A DNA stretch of 64,000 nt, from assembly GCA_023974075.1 (NCBI GenBank), contig CM043792.1, positions 16,025,373-16,089,372 on the forward strand, in the 5' to 3' direction. Below are positions 45,998 to 55,995 of the stretch, piece after piece. How positions within the stretch are numbered: position 1 is the first letter of the stretch; each line of letters begins with the position of its first letter. The translations under genes were made by a program, and so were the position numbers. The stretch comes from Chaenocephalus aceratus (lineage: Eukaryota > Chordata > Actinopteri > Perciformes > Channichthyidae). The notes under the pieces were generated by a model. It did not search any database, had not been told where the DNA came from, and was given only the letters and a program-made list of their open reading frames with translations.

Positions 45998-46094
45998 CTT
46001 GTTCACCTAGCTCAGGTGGTGGCTCTGGGGTTGTTGTGTGAGCCACCACTTGAGAATTGCCGTCTTTTTTATTAAAAAAATGTCTAATGTCCAT
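45998..46094 (-). pseudogene. ZMYM1-like hAT transposase, exon 1
   Basis: ATG at 46094 in the context GAAGATGGAC. The peptide MDIRHFFNKKDGNSQVVAH continues to PELGEQ and ends at a donor G|GTATGT (intron starts at 45997). The reading phase joins exactly to exon 2 at 43908, giving a Val codon across the junction. MDIR-FF starts are typical of fish ZMYM1-like hAT transposases. It sits about 130 bp inside the right end of the 27.9-kb element. Confidence 0.65.
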
Positions 46095-46220
46095 CTTCAG
46101 AATCTCCGCGTCCGGCGCTGACAGTTTAAAGTTTAAACATTGTCACAGAGGAGAGGTACGTACCTGTCAGCCAATAAAACACGCTAAAGCCCCGGATGCC
46201 TACCCCAGGCGACGCCCCTG

Positions 46221-47075
46221 GTGAGGACAGCAAAACTTGCTAAGTTAAAATCTGCGTATCAAGCTACAAACAGTCTGTTTGTCAGATCTATGTCAATGCA
46301 AGAGAGAGTAAATGAAGCCTCACTCAGAGTGGCCTGGGTTTTGGGCAAGCACAAAAAGCCCTTTTCTGATTCAGAAGTAGTGAAGGAGTGCATGACTGAA
46401 GTAACTGAGGCTTTGTTGGAGGGTAAGGAGAAACAGGAGATGTCTGAGAAAATTAAGCAGATACCCTTATCAAACTCCACTACAACCAGGAGAACTGAAT
46501 TAATTGCTAAAGACCTGGTGACACAGCTGACGGATGACGTAAAAAATGCAGTGCATTTCATTGGCTGTTGATGAATAAACTGACAGCACTGACAACGCCC
46601 AGCTAAGCGTCTTCGTTAGGTATTACAGTGAGGCAAAGGGAACATTTTGTGAGGACATAGTAGGCCTCAAAACCCTCCATGGCCACACCAGGGGAGAGGA
46701 CATCTATGAAGCCATCATGCAGATGCTGAATGAAATGGGAATTGACCTCAAGACTGTGGTGTCCATTGCAACTGATGGAGCTCCAGCCATGATTGGGAGA
46801 GAGAAGGGAGCTGTTCAGCGGCTGAAAGAGCACCATCCAGACCTGCTGTCATACCACTTCATCATTCACCAGTCAGTGCTATGTGCCAATCTTGGAAAAG
46901 AATACTCAGATGTCATGGAGACAATTATGAAGCTTGTGAACTACCTGAGAGCCTCCTCAGCCCTTCAGCACAGCCTTTTGCGTGCATTTCTGACAGAGGT
47001 AAGTGTATTACTCTTGGTTGCATTGTATGATGGCCAGTCATCTGTATTAAACAGACTAGGTTTACTTTGTTAAAA
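46221..47075 (+). pseudogene. BED-type hAT transposase, central part (GTF2IRD2/ZBED-like)
   Basis: Continuation of 18043-18272 after the duplicated GTGAGGAC. Visible blocks: AKLAKLKSAYQATNSLFVRS, VAWVLGKHKKPFSDSEVVKE, then SLAVDE-stop-TDSTDNAQL, VSIATDGAPAMIGREKGAV and a HHPDLLSYHFIIHQ block. DE-TD, TDGAPAMIG and HCIIHQ-like boxes carry the hAT RNase H-fold catalytic acids and surrounding residues. There is a frameshift before the DE box and a TAA inside it. After FLTEV comes GTAAGTG and then unrelated sequence; the C-terminal dimerisation part is lost at the 47085 breakpoint. Confidence 0.78.
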
Positions 47076-47087
47076 TAATTACTCGCC

Positions 47088-47534
47088 GGGATCCGGAGTC
47101 ATGGATGATCCTGTTGCTGCGGTCCTGTGTCTTGGATCGTGAGCCCTGGATCTTGAGTCGTGGCTGTGGTCCTGGATCATCGGTCCTGGATGGATATCCT
47201 CGTGGATTCATCTTCCTATTATACACACATGCATTTCCAAACATTTGGTCTACCTATGTTGCAAATGTATTATCTTTTCAATGTACACACGGCATCTATT
47301 GCACGTCTGTCCGTCCTGGGAGAGGGATCCCTCCTCTGTTGCTCTCCCTGAGGTTTCTCCCATTTTTCCATTTAAACTGTGGGTTTTCTCTGGAAGTTTT
47401 TTCTTGTACGATGTGAGGGTCTAAGGACAGAGGGTGTCGTATTCATACTGATATTCTGTACAAACTGTGAAGTCCACTGAGACGAATGTAACATTTGTGA
47501 TATTGGGCTATATAAATAAAGATTGATTGATTGA
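47088..47534 (+). mobile_element. Rex1-like LINE, 3' UTR (other half of 14198-17154)
   Basis: GGATCCGGAGTCATGGATGATCC through to CAATGTACACACGGCATC, GAGGGATCCCTCCTCTG and a (GATT)n tail is the reverse-complement match of 26649-27100. Same strand as the LINE at 14198. About 360 bp of LINE (end of ORF2 and early UTR) are missing between the two halves, lost together with the hAT right end. Confidence 0.8.
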
Positions 47535-48282
47535 GCAGAACAACTATAGTGTTGTCCACTGCATTATATTTACATTTTGCTGTGAAAAATAGGCCCCTTT
47601 CGGCTTAACATAAAGCTGCTGTTTTTACTGCATCCTCATCGCAAACACCATTTATAATTGGCATTTATTCAGTGTAAGCAAGCTGTGAAAATGTAATTTC
47701 CAGTTGAAGAGCTCCAATTGGATCTTATAGCTGAAGTGGAGAGCCTGTCTGTTGAATTGGTTTTGTGTGGCTGAGATTGCACCAGCTCCAACGCTGAGAG
47801 GGACGGGTTATGTGTCAACGGCAGAGGAGGCTGAGGGAGCAATATGGGCCAAGGGAAAAGAAAAGAAGAGGAGAGTATTTTTATAAAGTTAAAAGGAGCA
47901 AGAAGCATGAGGAGGTGTGAGGGGGGGAAGTGAATGATTGGCTTGATTTCCCCCATGTGTCTGTCATCATTGTGGAGCCAGTCTAGCCCCATCAGCTGAG
48001 CTGGGCTGCATCTCCTCATGCCGCTCCTGCCTACATTACATGGCTATTTGCAGCAAGGTGCTGTTCTTTGATGGCCAGACATATTGGTCATCATTGCCTC
48101 TTGGCAGGGAATAAACGAAAAGAGGGGAAATGCAATTGCTTATGTCCCCCTTTCCATCCTCGCTCCTATAAATCCGGTGTGGAGATGTGCTATATTGTGT
48201 TTATTCATGCTGAAAATCTGTTATTAGCTTGCCATTTTTCGTTTTTCTTTCTTTTTACTTTCTATTATCTGATTGATTTGGA

Positions 48283-48411
<129 letters not shown>

Positions 48412-50227
48412 CGCTGCTTGTCTGTCAGCTGCTTTTGTTCGGCTGTGTTTTTAAAGATTCAATGGTTTTGTTCTGTGTATTGCCTGTCTGGTTCCTCCCT
48501 GAACCGCTTGGCATACCACAAGTCTGTGTGATAGTTGGCTGTCTCTCAGGTCTAAATGCTGGCACATCTTCGTGTTTTCGAGACAGCGGGCATGTGTTCA
48601 GTCCCACCTGGCAGGGGGAGATAGAGAGGGAGGGGGGGCTTGAAGGAGTGTGAATGAGAGGCCTGTTGTGACGCTGTGGGGAGCGGGTGGGCATATTGGA
48701 GAGCAGCAGGTGCTCAGACAATCTGGGAGGTGGCCTGAGCCCCCAAAATGGCCACCTCAAAGAGAGAGAGAGAGCCTCTGATTGGCTGCCGATCAAAACT
48801 GACAGGGGCAGAAAGCATGTTGCTTTGCCAAGGCCCCAGTCTGAGTGCACCTGGCCTGCAGTCATATGACCGGAGATGTCTCAGACAGACCCTGTGTGTA
48901 TCTGTGGGGGGCTGCTTTGAAGTCCTTGGCTCTGTCTTGATTGTGCTGTGACCACATGGGGAGTGAAGGCCCGGTTCTCCCAGGCCAGGGGGAGTGACTC
49001 TGCCGCTCGCCATAGATGTGACCGGCAGAGGGGGGGGGGGGGGGAAGTCGGTGTTCATCCCCTTTGCTATTCGAACACCAATCAAACCCCCACAAGGGCA
49101 GAGTAAACGCCAACCCGAGCCAAGACCGCCGCCTCCTCATCTTGTGTGTTCAGAGTATACACTCATAGGCCAGAAGAGCCATCTGGACATGAAGTATGAC
49201 CTCTGCTGCCAATACAATGTATATTATAGAGCATTGGTAGAAGTAGATAAGTATTAGGATACCACTGAAAAGCTGGTATTGTCAAAATAACAGAGCTGGC
49301 CTTATTCGTCAAGAAATAGCCCAAGCAAAGCATAGCTAAAGTGCAAATGTATATTTGATGGTCATTTTTCCCTGGACTTTTTAGAAAGCATGTTCAACCC
49401 ATAGACTGTATACATTAGGGTTAACCTCACAGTTCCTACAAGATACTTAATGGACGCTACATGCATGCGGTCACAGTAAGATTACTCTCTCATTAATATG
49501 TATCCAAGGTTATGATGTTATTTATTTAATGGTTGGTTATGTTTCCTACCAAAGAAAACTGACAAGATCGGCAGTGCAGAATGATTTACTCCATGCTGCG
49601 ATTCCTTCTTGGTTTGGTTTTTCTTATGTCACACTTTTTCCTTGACCTTGAATGCCCCATTACTCTGGAGGGCTGTGACCCAGGAAGATGAAATTACTCA
49701 GAGGACGTGGTAACCCCCAACCCCTGACTCCCGCTGACCCTCATGTGCAGCTTGCAAAGAAAAACTACAGCTATTATGTCATTATTTCCTGCCTCAGCAA
49801 TAAAAGCCTGTAGAGAAAATGAAGAAAGATAAGAACAGGGGAGAGAACAGAAGACTGAATCGGACAGTCTGTTGTTGTGAAATTGCCCGTTTTTCTGTGT
49901 CAGGACAAAAGGGAAATCAATAGAAGATATTGATGTTGAGCTCCAGGCTCACTTGTATCGTGTCTGCTTTGGCATCTCTCTCCCTCTCTGAAAAGTGATT
50001 TTAAAGTTGTGCAATGATGCGCTGTGAACTACTCCTAATTCTGGAACAGTCTGCATGTACATATTTGCGTGTGTGTGTTATTTGTTGTTGTTTTTGTTAT
50101 AGAAATGTGTGTAGATGCTGTGAATGTGTGTGCGTGTCGTGGGTCTGCGTCTGTGCGTGCTTGTGTTAAATATTTTATATTAACTCCACCATTGCAAAAA
50201 AATAGGTTTCTCTTTTGAATTTGTATC

Positions 50228-50291
50228 TTCTTGGCTGATTGCATTTATTGTAAGTTGTTTTGAATAAAAGCGTCAGCTAAATGTAATGTAA
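50228..50291 (+). repeat. L2-type LINE 3'-end fragment
   Basis: TTTATTGTAAGTTGTTTTGAATAAAAGCGTCAGCTAAATG followed by TAATG units matches the 3' tails of the L2 copies at 60217 and 63722. No coding part; a heavily truncated copy or a SINE sharing the tail. Confidence 0.7.
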
Positions 50292-51666
50292 TTCATCACA
50301 AGCAAAGATGTAGAAACCCCAAACTCAGTGCTGAGAAAGGGCAGAGCATAACACTCGGCACAATTAAACAGTAGGCAGGTTTAGCTTCTTGCTGATCTAC
50401 AGTATTGCAAAAACAAATTCTTTTTTATCGCTTTCTCTCTCCGCCTTTTTTGCCTCCAAAGTCAGCAGGGCTCTTTTGCTGTGCGAAGTTTACCACTGTA
50501 AACATGAATAGAGTTTGCTAGTCTTTCAAACCTGCACTCAGCATTTGCATGTCATTAACCCTAACGCAATTGTTTTAATTGCCGGCCCCAAACCGAATAG
50601 TTTATTTGATATACACAATCTTTCTCTAACCGTTTAAGACCAGATGGCTAAAAACATTGCTTCACTGCCATACCTTACTGTTACATGATAATTGCTGCTC
50701 AAGCGTATGCTGTACGGCTAGATCATATGTTCAAAAATGATGGGCCACATAACGTTGCACATACAAACATATTCAAGCAACCCACACACAAACACATGCG
50801 CACACTCAAGTAATTAAGTCTGAGAATCTGAAATGAAATCACAAACACAGGCTAATTTCCTTGGTGATGGCACGGTGAACACATCTCTCCTCACAACCGG
50901 CCATTTAGACTGAGTCTGTGTCATTGTCTTTGCAAAAGAAGTAATCAGCGTGCGAGAGATAAAGACTGCATTATAGTAGAAAAGACGATGAAAGAAGAGA
51001 AAGCTTGAGAGGGAGGGAGTCTGATGAAGGAAAGAGAGAGAGGGGGCCCTTACGAAAAAACACTATAGCATTACTATTAAGAATTACTATAGAAATACCA
51101 CAAAAAACTGCTATAGTATTTCTAAGGTGTTTTGGGACACACTATAGAGAATTACTTTAGTAATACTATAGAGTTGGCTATGGTGATCTTATAGTGAAGT
51201 TACAGTTATACTATAGTGTTTCCTGTAGTATTTCTATGGTTTTTCGGCCACTATAGGAAATTACTATAGCTATACTATTGAGTTTTATGTAATATCACTA
51301 TAGTGCTTTATATATTATTTCTATGGTTTTTTGGAACACACTACAGAAAATTACTATAGTAATACTATAGAGTTGGCTATGGTGATCTTATAGTGAATCT
51401 ATAGTTAATTAGCTTTAATAATGATGTATTCATCCCTATAGTAAGTATGGTATCAACACATACAAGTTAGCAAGCAGAGCAGTTTCAATTTGAAAGATAG
51501 GGACTTTATTAACAAAATAAAATACATTGTTCACAGAATACGAATAACTTAAATGTAAAAAATATACAAGAACAATTTCAGGCCCGAAACAGAAATGGTT
51601 GGGCAATGAAATGAAGGGAAAAAGTGTCCTAACCCCTATATATAAACACATTTCACATTCATATAC

Positions 51667-52530
51667 TTACAACCCATGCCTCTCCAGCAAGTCAGAGATG
51701 CAAACTTTGACAAGTTTGAGGCTGGTCTTCTCGTTAAGAATGCCATTAGTTTGCAGTTCATCAAATACTTCTGGAATTTTCTTCTTAAGTAGATAGTTAG
51801 GCCATTCAGAAGAACTGGTTCTTGGCTGAACAAAACAATAAGAGCAAGCACAGCACAAAGTAAAGTTCTGGCCTGTGTGATTTTTTGAAACACAATTTAA
51901 CAAGCATGGTACATGTATACCTGAGTTTGACAGACTTCTCTTAGGACAGGCTGAAGATCCGGTGCTTCAGAAAAGTGCACTTGGAATCTGTTCTCACTTC
52001 TATCAACATCTATAAACTCTTTGAAGTCTGTGTTGTATTTTAAAATCCTATCAAGGACAAATCCAAATTCACCTGTTACTTCCAGGAGATGGTTTGTGCT
52101 TTGGACACTGTAGATTTTTCTTTTAATTTCATTTTTGCTAGGACTTTAACAGATTCCTGCAGCTCATTCCCGCTTCCTGTAATTATAAGAAAAAGACAAA
52201 TTCATCCTGATGTTGACTAATCATATTATGCCAGATAAAATTAAATGCCATCTATCATCTTCTAGTTAAACCCATTAATACACACCTTATATAAATTATA
52301 AGCAGTATGGTAATTTTAAGTTAATTAACTTCATCCATAAAGACAACTTCTAGAGAAGCACAGTGGAGATTCTGCTCAGCCTCCAGTGGCGTTTTCTCTT
52401 GGAGGCTGGGTATTTCTTCATATTTTATATTTGTATCAAAAAACATCTCTCCGCTGTTGTCAGTGAGTATTTTACAAAGACTGAAACAGCGCCCCTCTAA
52501 ATTAATGCGTGGTGAAACACAGTATTGCAC
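51667..52530 (-). CDS. Unrecognised spliced gene fragment inside the ACTATAG element
   Basis: Not recognised. A 3' exon (51667-51825) follows an acceptor TTGTTCAG and encodes PRTSSSEWPNYLLKKKIPEV up to DLLERHGL and a TAA. Upstream, an exon ending at 51921 (donor CAG|GTATAC) encodes HLLEVTGEFGFVLDRILKYN and VHFSEAPDLQPVLREVCQTQ. A third possible exon lies at 52321-52530. A polyadenylation-like stretch (AATAAA complement TTTATT) lies near 51504. The exons are acidic and helical-looking with no signal peptide or membrane segment. It may be the element's own protein or a captured host gene; the 5' end is cut off by the nested element. Confidence 0.4.
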
Positions 52531-52577
52531 GCTACACTCACTCTATACTACACCCGCAGTCCGCTGTGTCCGGGTTG

Positions 52578-54628
52578 AGTCTGGATGCAAGGAGGCGGAT
52601 CCTATAGGGGGCGGGTCCTATAGGGGGCGGGTCCTATAGGGGCGTTTCCTAAAGGGTTATGAACCCCGCCCCCCACGTATTTCTTAAAGGTATATGACGC
52701 TCTGTTTCTTATTTTAATGCTTTGAATGAATCATAAACGAACTTTGAAAAATAATAATTATAATTAATTTGCATAAAGAATGAAGAGTATACAAGAAGAA
52801 GACAAATTCATAAATTGTAGGCATATCATTTTTTACTGTTTGTGCAGTGGTAGTAATTATTATTCAAATCAATCAACTACGTTTTATGGAAGATATTGCT
52901 GTATATCATTTAACAACATGAGTAGAGGTTTCTGTACACCTAAAATACTGAAGTTGAAGTTACTGTTCAAATCTGCATACTCACTGTAGTGCTCCCCATT
53001 ATGTCTCATTTGTGTCCACTTGACTGTCTCCTCCATGATTTCCTGTTTGTGTTTTTATCATGTTCTGTTGCCTATTAGCGTTTCTTTATTTTTTTTATCT
53101 TTTTTTTTTAACAAATTGTACGGTGTCCTTGGGTGACATGAAAGGCGCCTAAAAATAAAATGTATTATTATTATTATTATTATTATTACTGTCCTGATGT
53201 GTATCATTCATTTGTTCATGTTGTGTCTGGTGGTAAGATTAATTAATTAATTAACGTATTTATTATTTTTGAAACATTACAATACACATCAAATACTAAA
53301 CATGAAATGTATAGTACATACCAATACATTGTACAAAGGAAAATATACAGTACATACAAAGAGGAAAGTCTTCATTAAACATAAACATTTTATTGGGTGT
53401 TCTAATTCAGCAACCACAAAATATGTGCCCAGATTTAATTATCTCTGACTTCATCAACCAAAAGATCAATTTTGATATTTAACATGACATACTCAGAAAG
53501 AAAAACACACTGTCTGCCTTATACAACTTTTGTTGGTCATCTTTGAATATCATCCAAGTTTTGTAGATGGACAATTTTGCTATTATTAGTATAAGGTTTA
53601 CACTAGGCTATATATTTCACTATGGGGTGTGTTAAGACCCAGAATGATATTTGGCTATTTCTGTGTAAATTTCACTTTGAACAGAGACAAGATAAGGGCA
53701 GCAACTTGAGTTGACTGCTAAAGTTTCAAATGTTGCATAAGACTGATCCAGATCCTGCATGTGTTCCTATCTGACCATGGCTGTCCTCTGTCTCCTGCTA
53801 TCTGTATATTTTGCGCAGTCTATCTCTGCTCACGCTGTTGCGTCGGCGTGTTCTCCTGCGTGTTGGCCATATGTTGCACTGGAACCAGACACCGCAAATA
53901 CTTTTTCAGCCGATTACATATGAACTGCGCCTGCGTGAGTGGCAATAACTCTCCTTACCAGCAGGCGGCGGTAGTGTGTATTCATAATTCAAAACAGGCA
54001 ACAACCGGAAAACAGAGAAGAAGGACAGACTACGTGATATAAACAAACAACAAATAGCTGTGCGTTAGCTTCACCTTAGCATGTGTTCTTTGCAGGTGTT
54101 TGTTGAGGTTTGATTATGACTGATTTTAGTAAGTAACGAAGTAACGCCTGTCGGGGCAATGTTAGTAACTGTAGTGTGATTACTGAATTATAAAAGTAGC
54201 GCGTTACACTACTGCGTTACCGACAAAAGTAATATTATTACAGTAATGCGTTACTCCCAACTCTGAACATAATTATGATTAAAACGAGCTACGCCATTAC
54301 CCTCTCAACAACAACTAAATTATTATTATTAACAGACAGAACAGACGTGACTAGGAACTCTCAAGTAAACACGTGTTTAGTTTAAATAAAGCCTCTCATT
54401 TTTGGTATAGAGCTTTGAAATAGGGCTTTGAATTTGAAACATTAAGGCTTCTACACAATTTCTGAACACACGATGGCAGCAGTTAATGCAGAAAAAAAAG
54501 AAAAGGCACAGTAAAGCTGAGAGTCATTCACATCCCTAGAATGCGTTGGGGGCGGGGTTCATAACCCTTTAGGAAACGCCCCCTATAGGAAACGCCCCCT
54601 GTCTGCGGTCTGCATCCAGACCCATCTC
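52578..54628. mobile_element. Nested 2-kb element with GC-rich inverted ends
   Basis: The left arm (52638-52676) with CGTTTCCTAAAGGGTTATGA and CCCCGCCCCC reappears inverted at 54547-54584, and both arms carry extra copies of a CCTATAGGGGG unit (three on the left, two on the right). The outer CTGGATGCA motifs are also inverted. The interior is AT-rich, with a (TTA)n run at 53166-53190 and the end of another MITE near 54265. No ORF of note. Confidence 0.6.
54125..54265. repeat. hAT-type MITE end (GTAACGCGTTACTCCCAACTCTG family)
   Basis: Contains AGTAGCGCGTTACACTACTG and ends TGCGTTACTCCCAACTCTG, a terminus I recognise as common in fish genomes. Left end not defined. Confidence 0.5.
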
Positions 54629-54654
54629 GCTGTGTCAGGGACATGTCAAGGAAA

Positions 54655-54755
54655 GCCCGCCGGCCTTCCCTTCCAACGATTTAATTGGTCGGAAGGAAAG
54701 CCCGCCGGCCCTTCCCTTCCGACCAATCAAATAATTGGAAGGGAAGGCCTAACGT
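54655..54755. repeat. Compound palindrome GGAAGGGAAGG / CCTTCCCTTCC
   Basis: GCCGGCCTTCCCTTCC... TTAATTGGTCGGAAGG, then AAAGCCCGCCGG, CCTTCCCTTCCGACCAAT and TAATTGGAAGGGAAGG form overlapping inverted and direct copies. Confidence 0.8.
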
Positions 54756-55439
54756 GCCGTGCGTGACGCTGCGTCTCACATACACAAGTTGCCTTAGCGA
54801 CAAGAGGCAGATATGAAATCTCCCTTCTACACAATATAATATTTGTAAGTATAGAGTAGTGGCTGATGTTTTAGTCAGAAACAAGTCAACTGTAGTGTAC
54901 ACGTACTACTAATAAATAACTTTAGTGCGAGCAAGTTACGTATTTGCACTGTAAGAGACTGTATATCAACGCAGCCTCTGTCGGTCTTCTCACTCGCACT
55001 TTCCCGCCACATCTGGCCGAACAATGAAACCTAGCCAAAGTAGCTAGATAGCATTAAAAATATAGCTGCTAATGCTATCAATATAATGCCGATTGAAGAA
55101 TGATGGTCACAGAAAAGAGTGTAAGCTACATTAAGTTAAGATAAAATAAATATAATAAAAAAGAAGAAGAACAGCTTAAAGGAAAAATAATTGTCATCCA
55201 GGCAGCTAAACTCAAACAATAGTTAGCTGTTCAACATTGGCAAAACATATTTATTTAAGTTTAAAAATATGTATTTAGACCCCTAGCTTGCTCACATTAT
55301 GACAATATATCTGCTCACTTTGTTAAAAACGTTTTGTTTCTGTAACTTACCTAGAGCCAGAGGTGAAATGGCAGTTGGGACATTTGATGGACAGTTGAAA
55401 AATGATACATTTGAAATAACTCAACCGTGATTGGGCAGG

Positions 55440-55505
55440 ACAGTGCCCAGTGTTAGTGCCCAGCGTTAGTGCCCAGTGTTAGCCCAGTGTTAGTCCAGTG
55501 TTAGT
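55440..55505. repeat. GTGCCCAGTGTTA minisatellite
   Basis: Five to six shortening units of GTGCCCAGTGTTA. Confidence 0.85.
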
Positions 55506-55995
55506 CAAAACTAATGTGTTGACTATGTGCATTTTTTTTTCTACGTACACACATGTGTGTAAAATAGTTCAGAAATAACACTGAATGTGTTGAATTGCCT
55601 TTGACACAGCAGTGTGTTAAAAAAAAATGACACATTAATTCTAGGAGTGTAATACTTTTACGAACACTATGGTAATAATATGCATTCATTATGACAATAT
55701 CATATTACTATAGGAGTGGTCTATAGTGTGTTCAAAAAACAACTACAGAAACACTATATATTATACTATAGTTATAATATTTAAAATAATATAGGAATAC
55801 TACAAAGATCTAGATACATAGTATTACTATTGAAATAGTATAGGGCTATTATAGCTAGTAAAATGGCACTACAGAAAAGACTATAGTAATACGATAGCTG
55901 GTGAAAAATACTACAGAACTCTACAAACTTACTATAGGATACTATACAACTCTTATAGTATACTATAGTAATACTATGGTTTATTTTCGTAAGGG

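Larger units (their letters stand above)
18273..46220. mobile_element. 27.9-kb hAT transposon (ZMYM1-like group) with nested cargo
   Basis: The left end CAGGGGCGTCGCCTGG (18273-18288) and right end CCAGGCGACGCCCCTG (46205-46220) are perfect 16-bp inverted repeats; a weaker match (CGGGGCTT) follows inside. The octamer GTGAGGAC flanks both sides (18265-18272 and 46221-46228). Taking out the insert and one octamer restores the reading frame of the surrounding transposase. An 8-bp TSD and CAG...CTG ends are diagnostic of hAT. Its own ZMYM1-like transposase lies on the - strand near the right end (45998-46094 and 43214-43908) but lacks its C-terminal half. Much of the length comes from later insertions: LTR elements, LINE, DIRS and MITEs. 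Confidence 0.85.
51046..55995. mobile_element. ~5-kb DNA element with ACTATAG-rich inverted ends
   Basis: The left end CCCTTACGAAAAAACACTAT and the right end read inward (CCCTTACGAAAATAAACCAT) are inverted. Both subterminal regions (51060-51420 and 55650-55985) are packed with CTATAGTA/TACTATAG motifs. Flanks are G-rich on the left and GGC on the right, so the TSD is ambiguous. Carries a - strand spliced gene piece at 51667-52530 and a nested 2-kb inverted-repeat element. Superfamily not identified. Confidence 0.7.
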
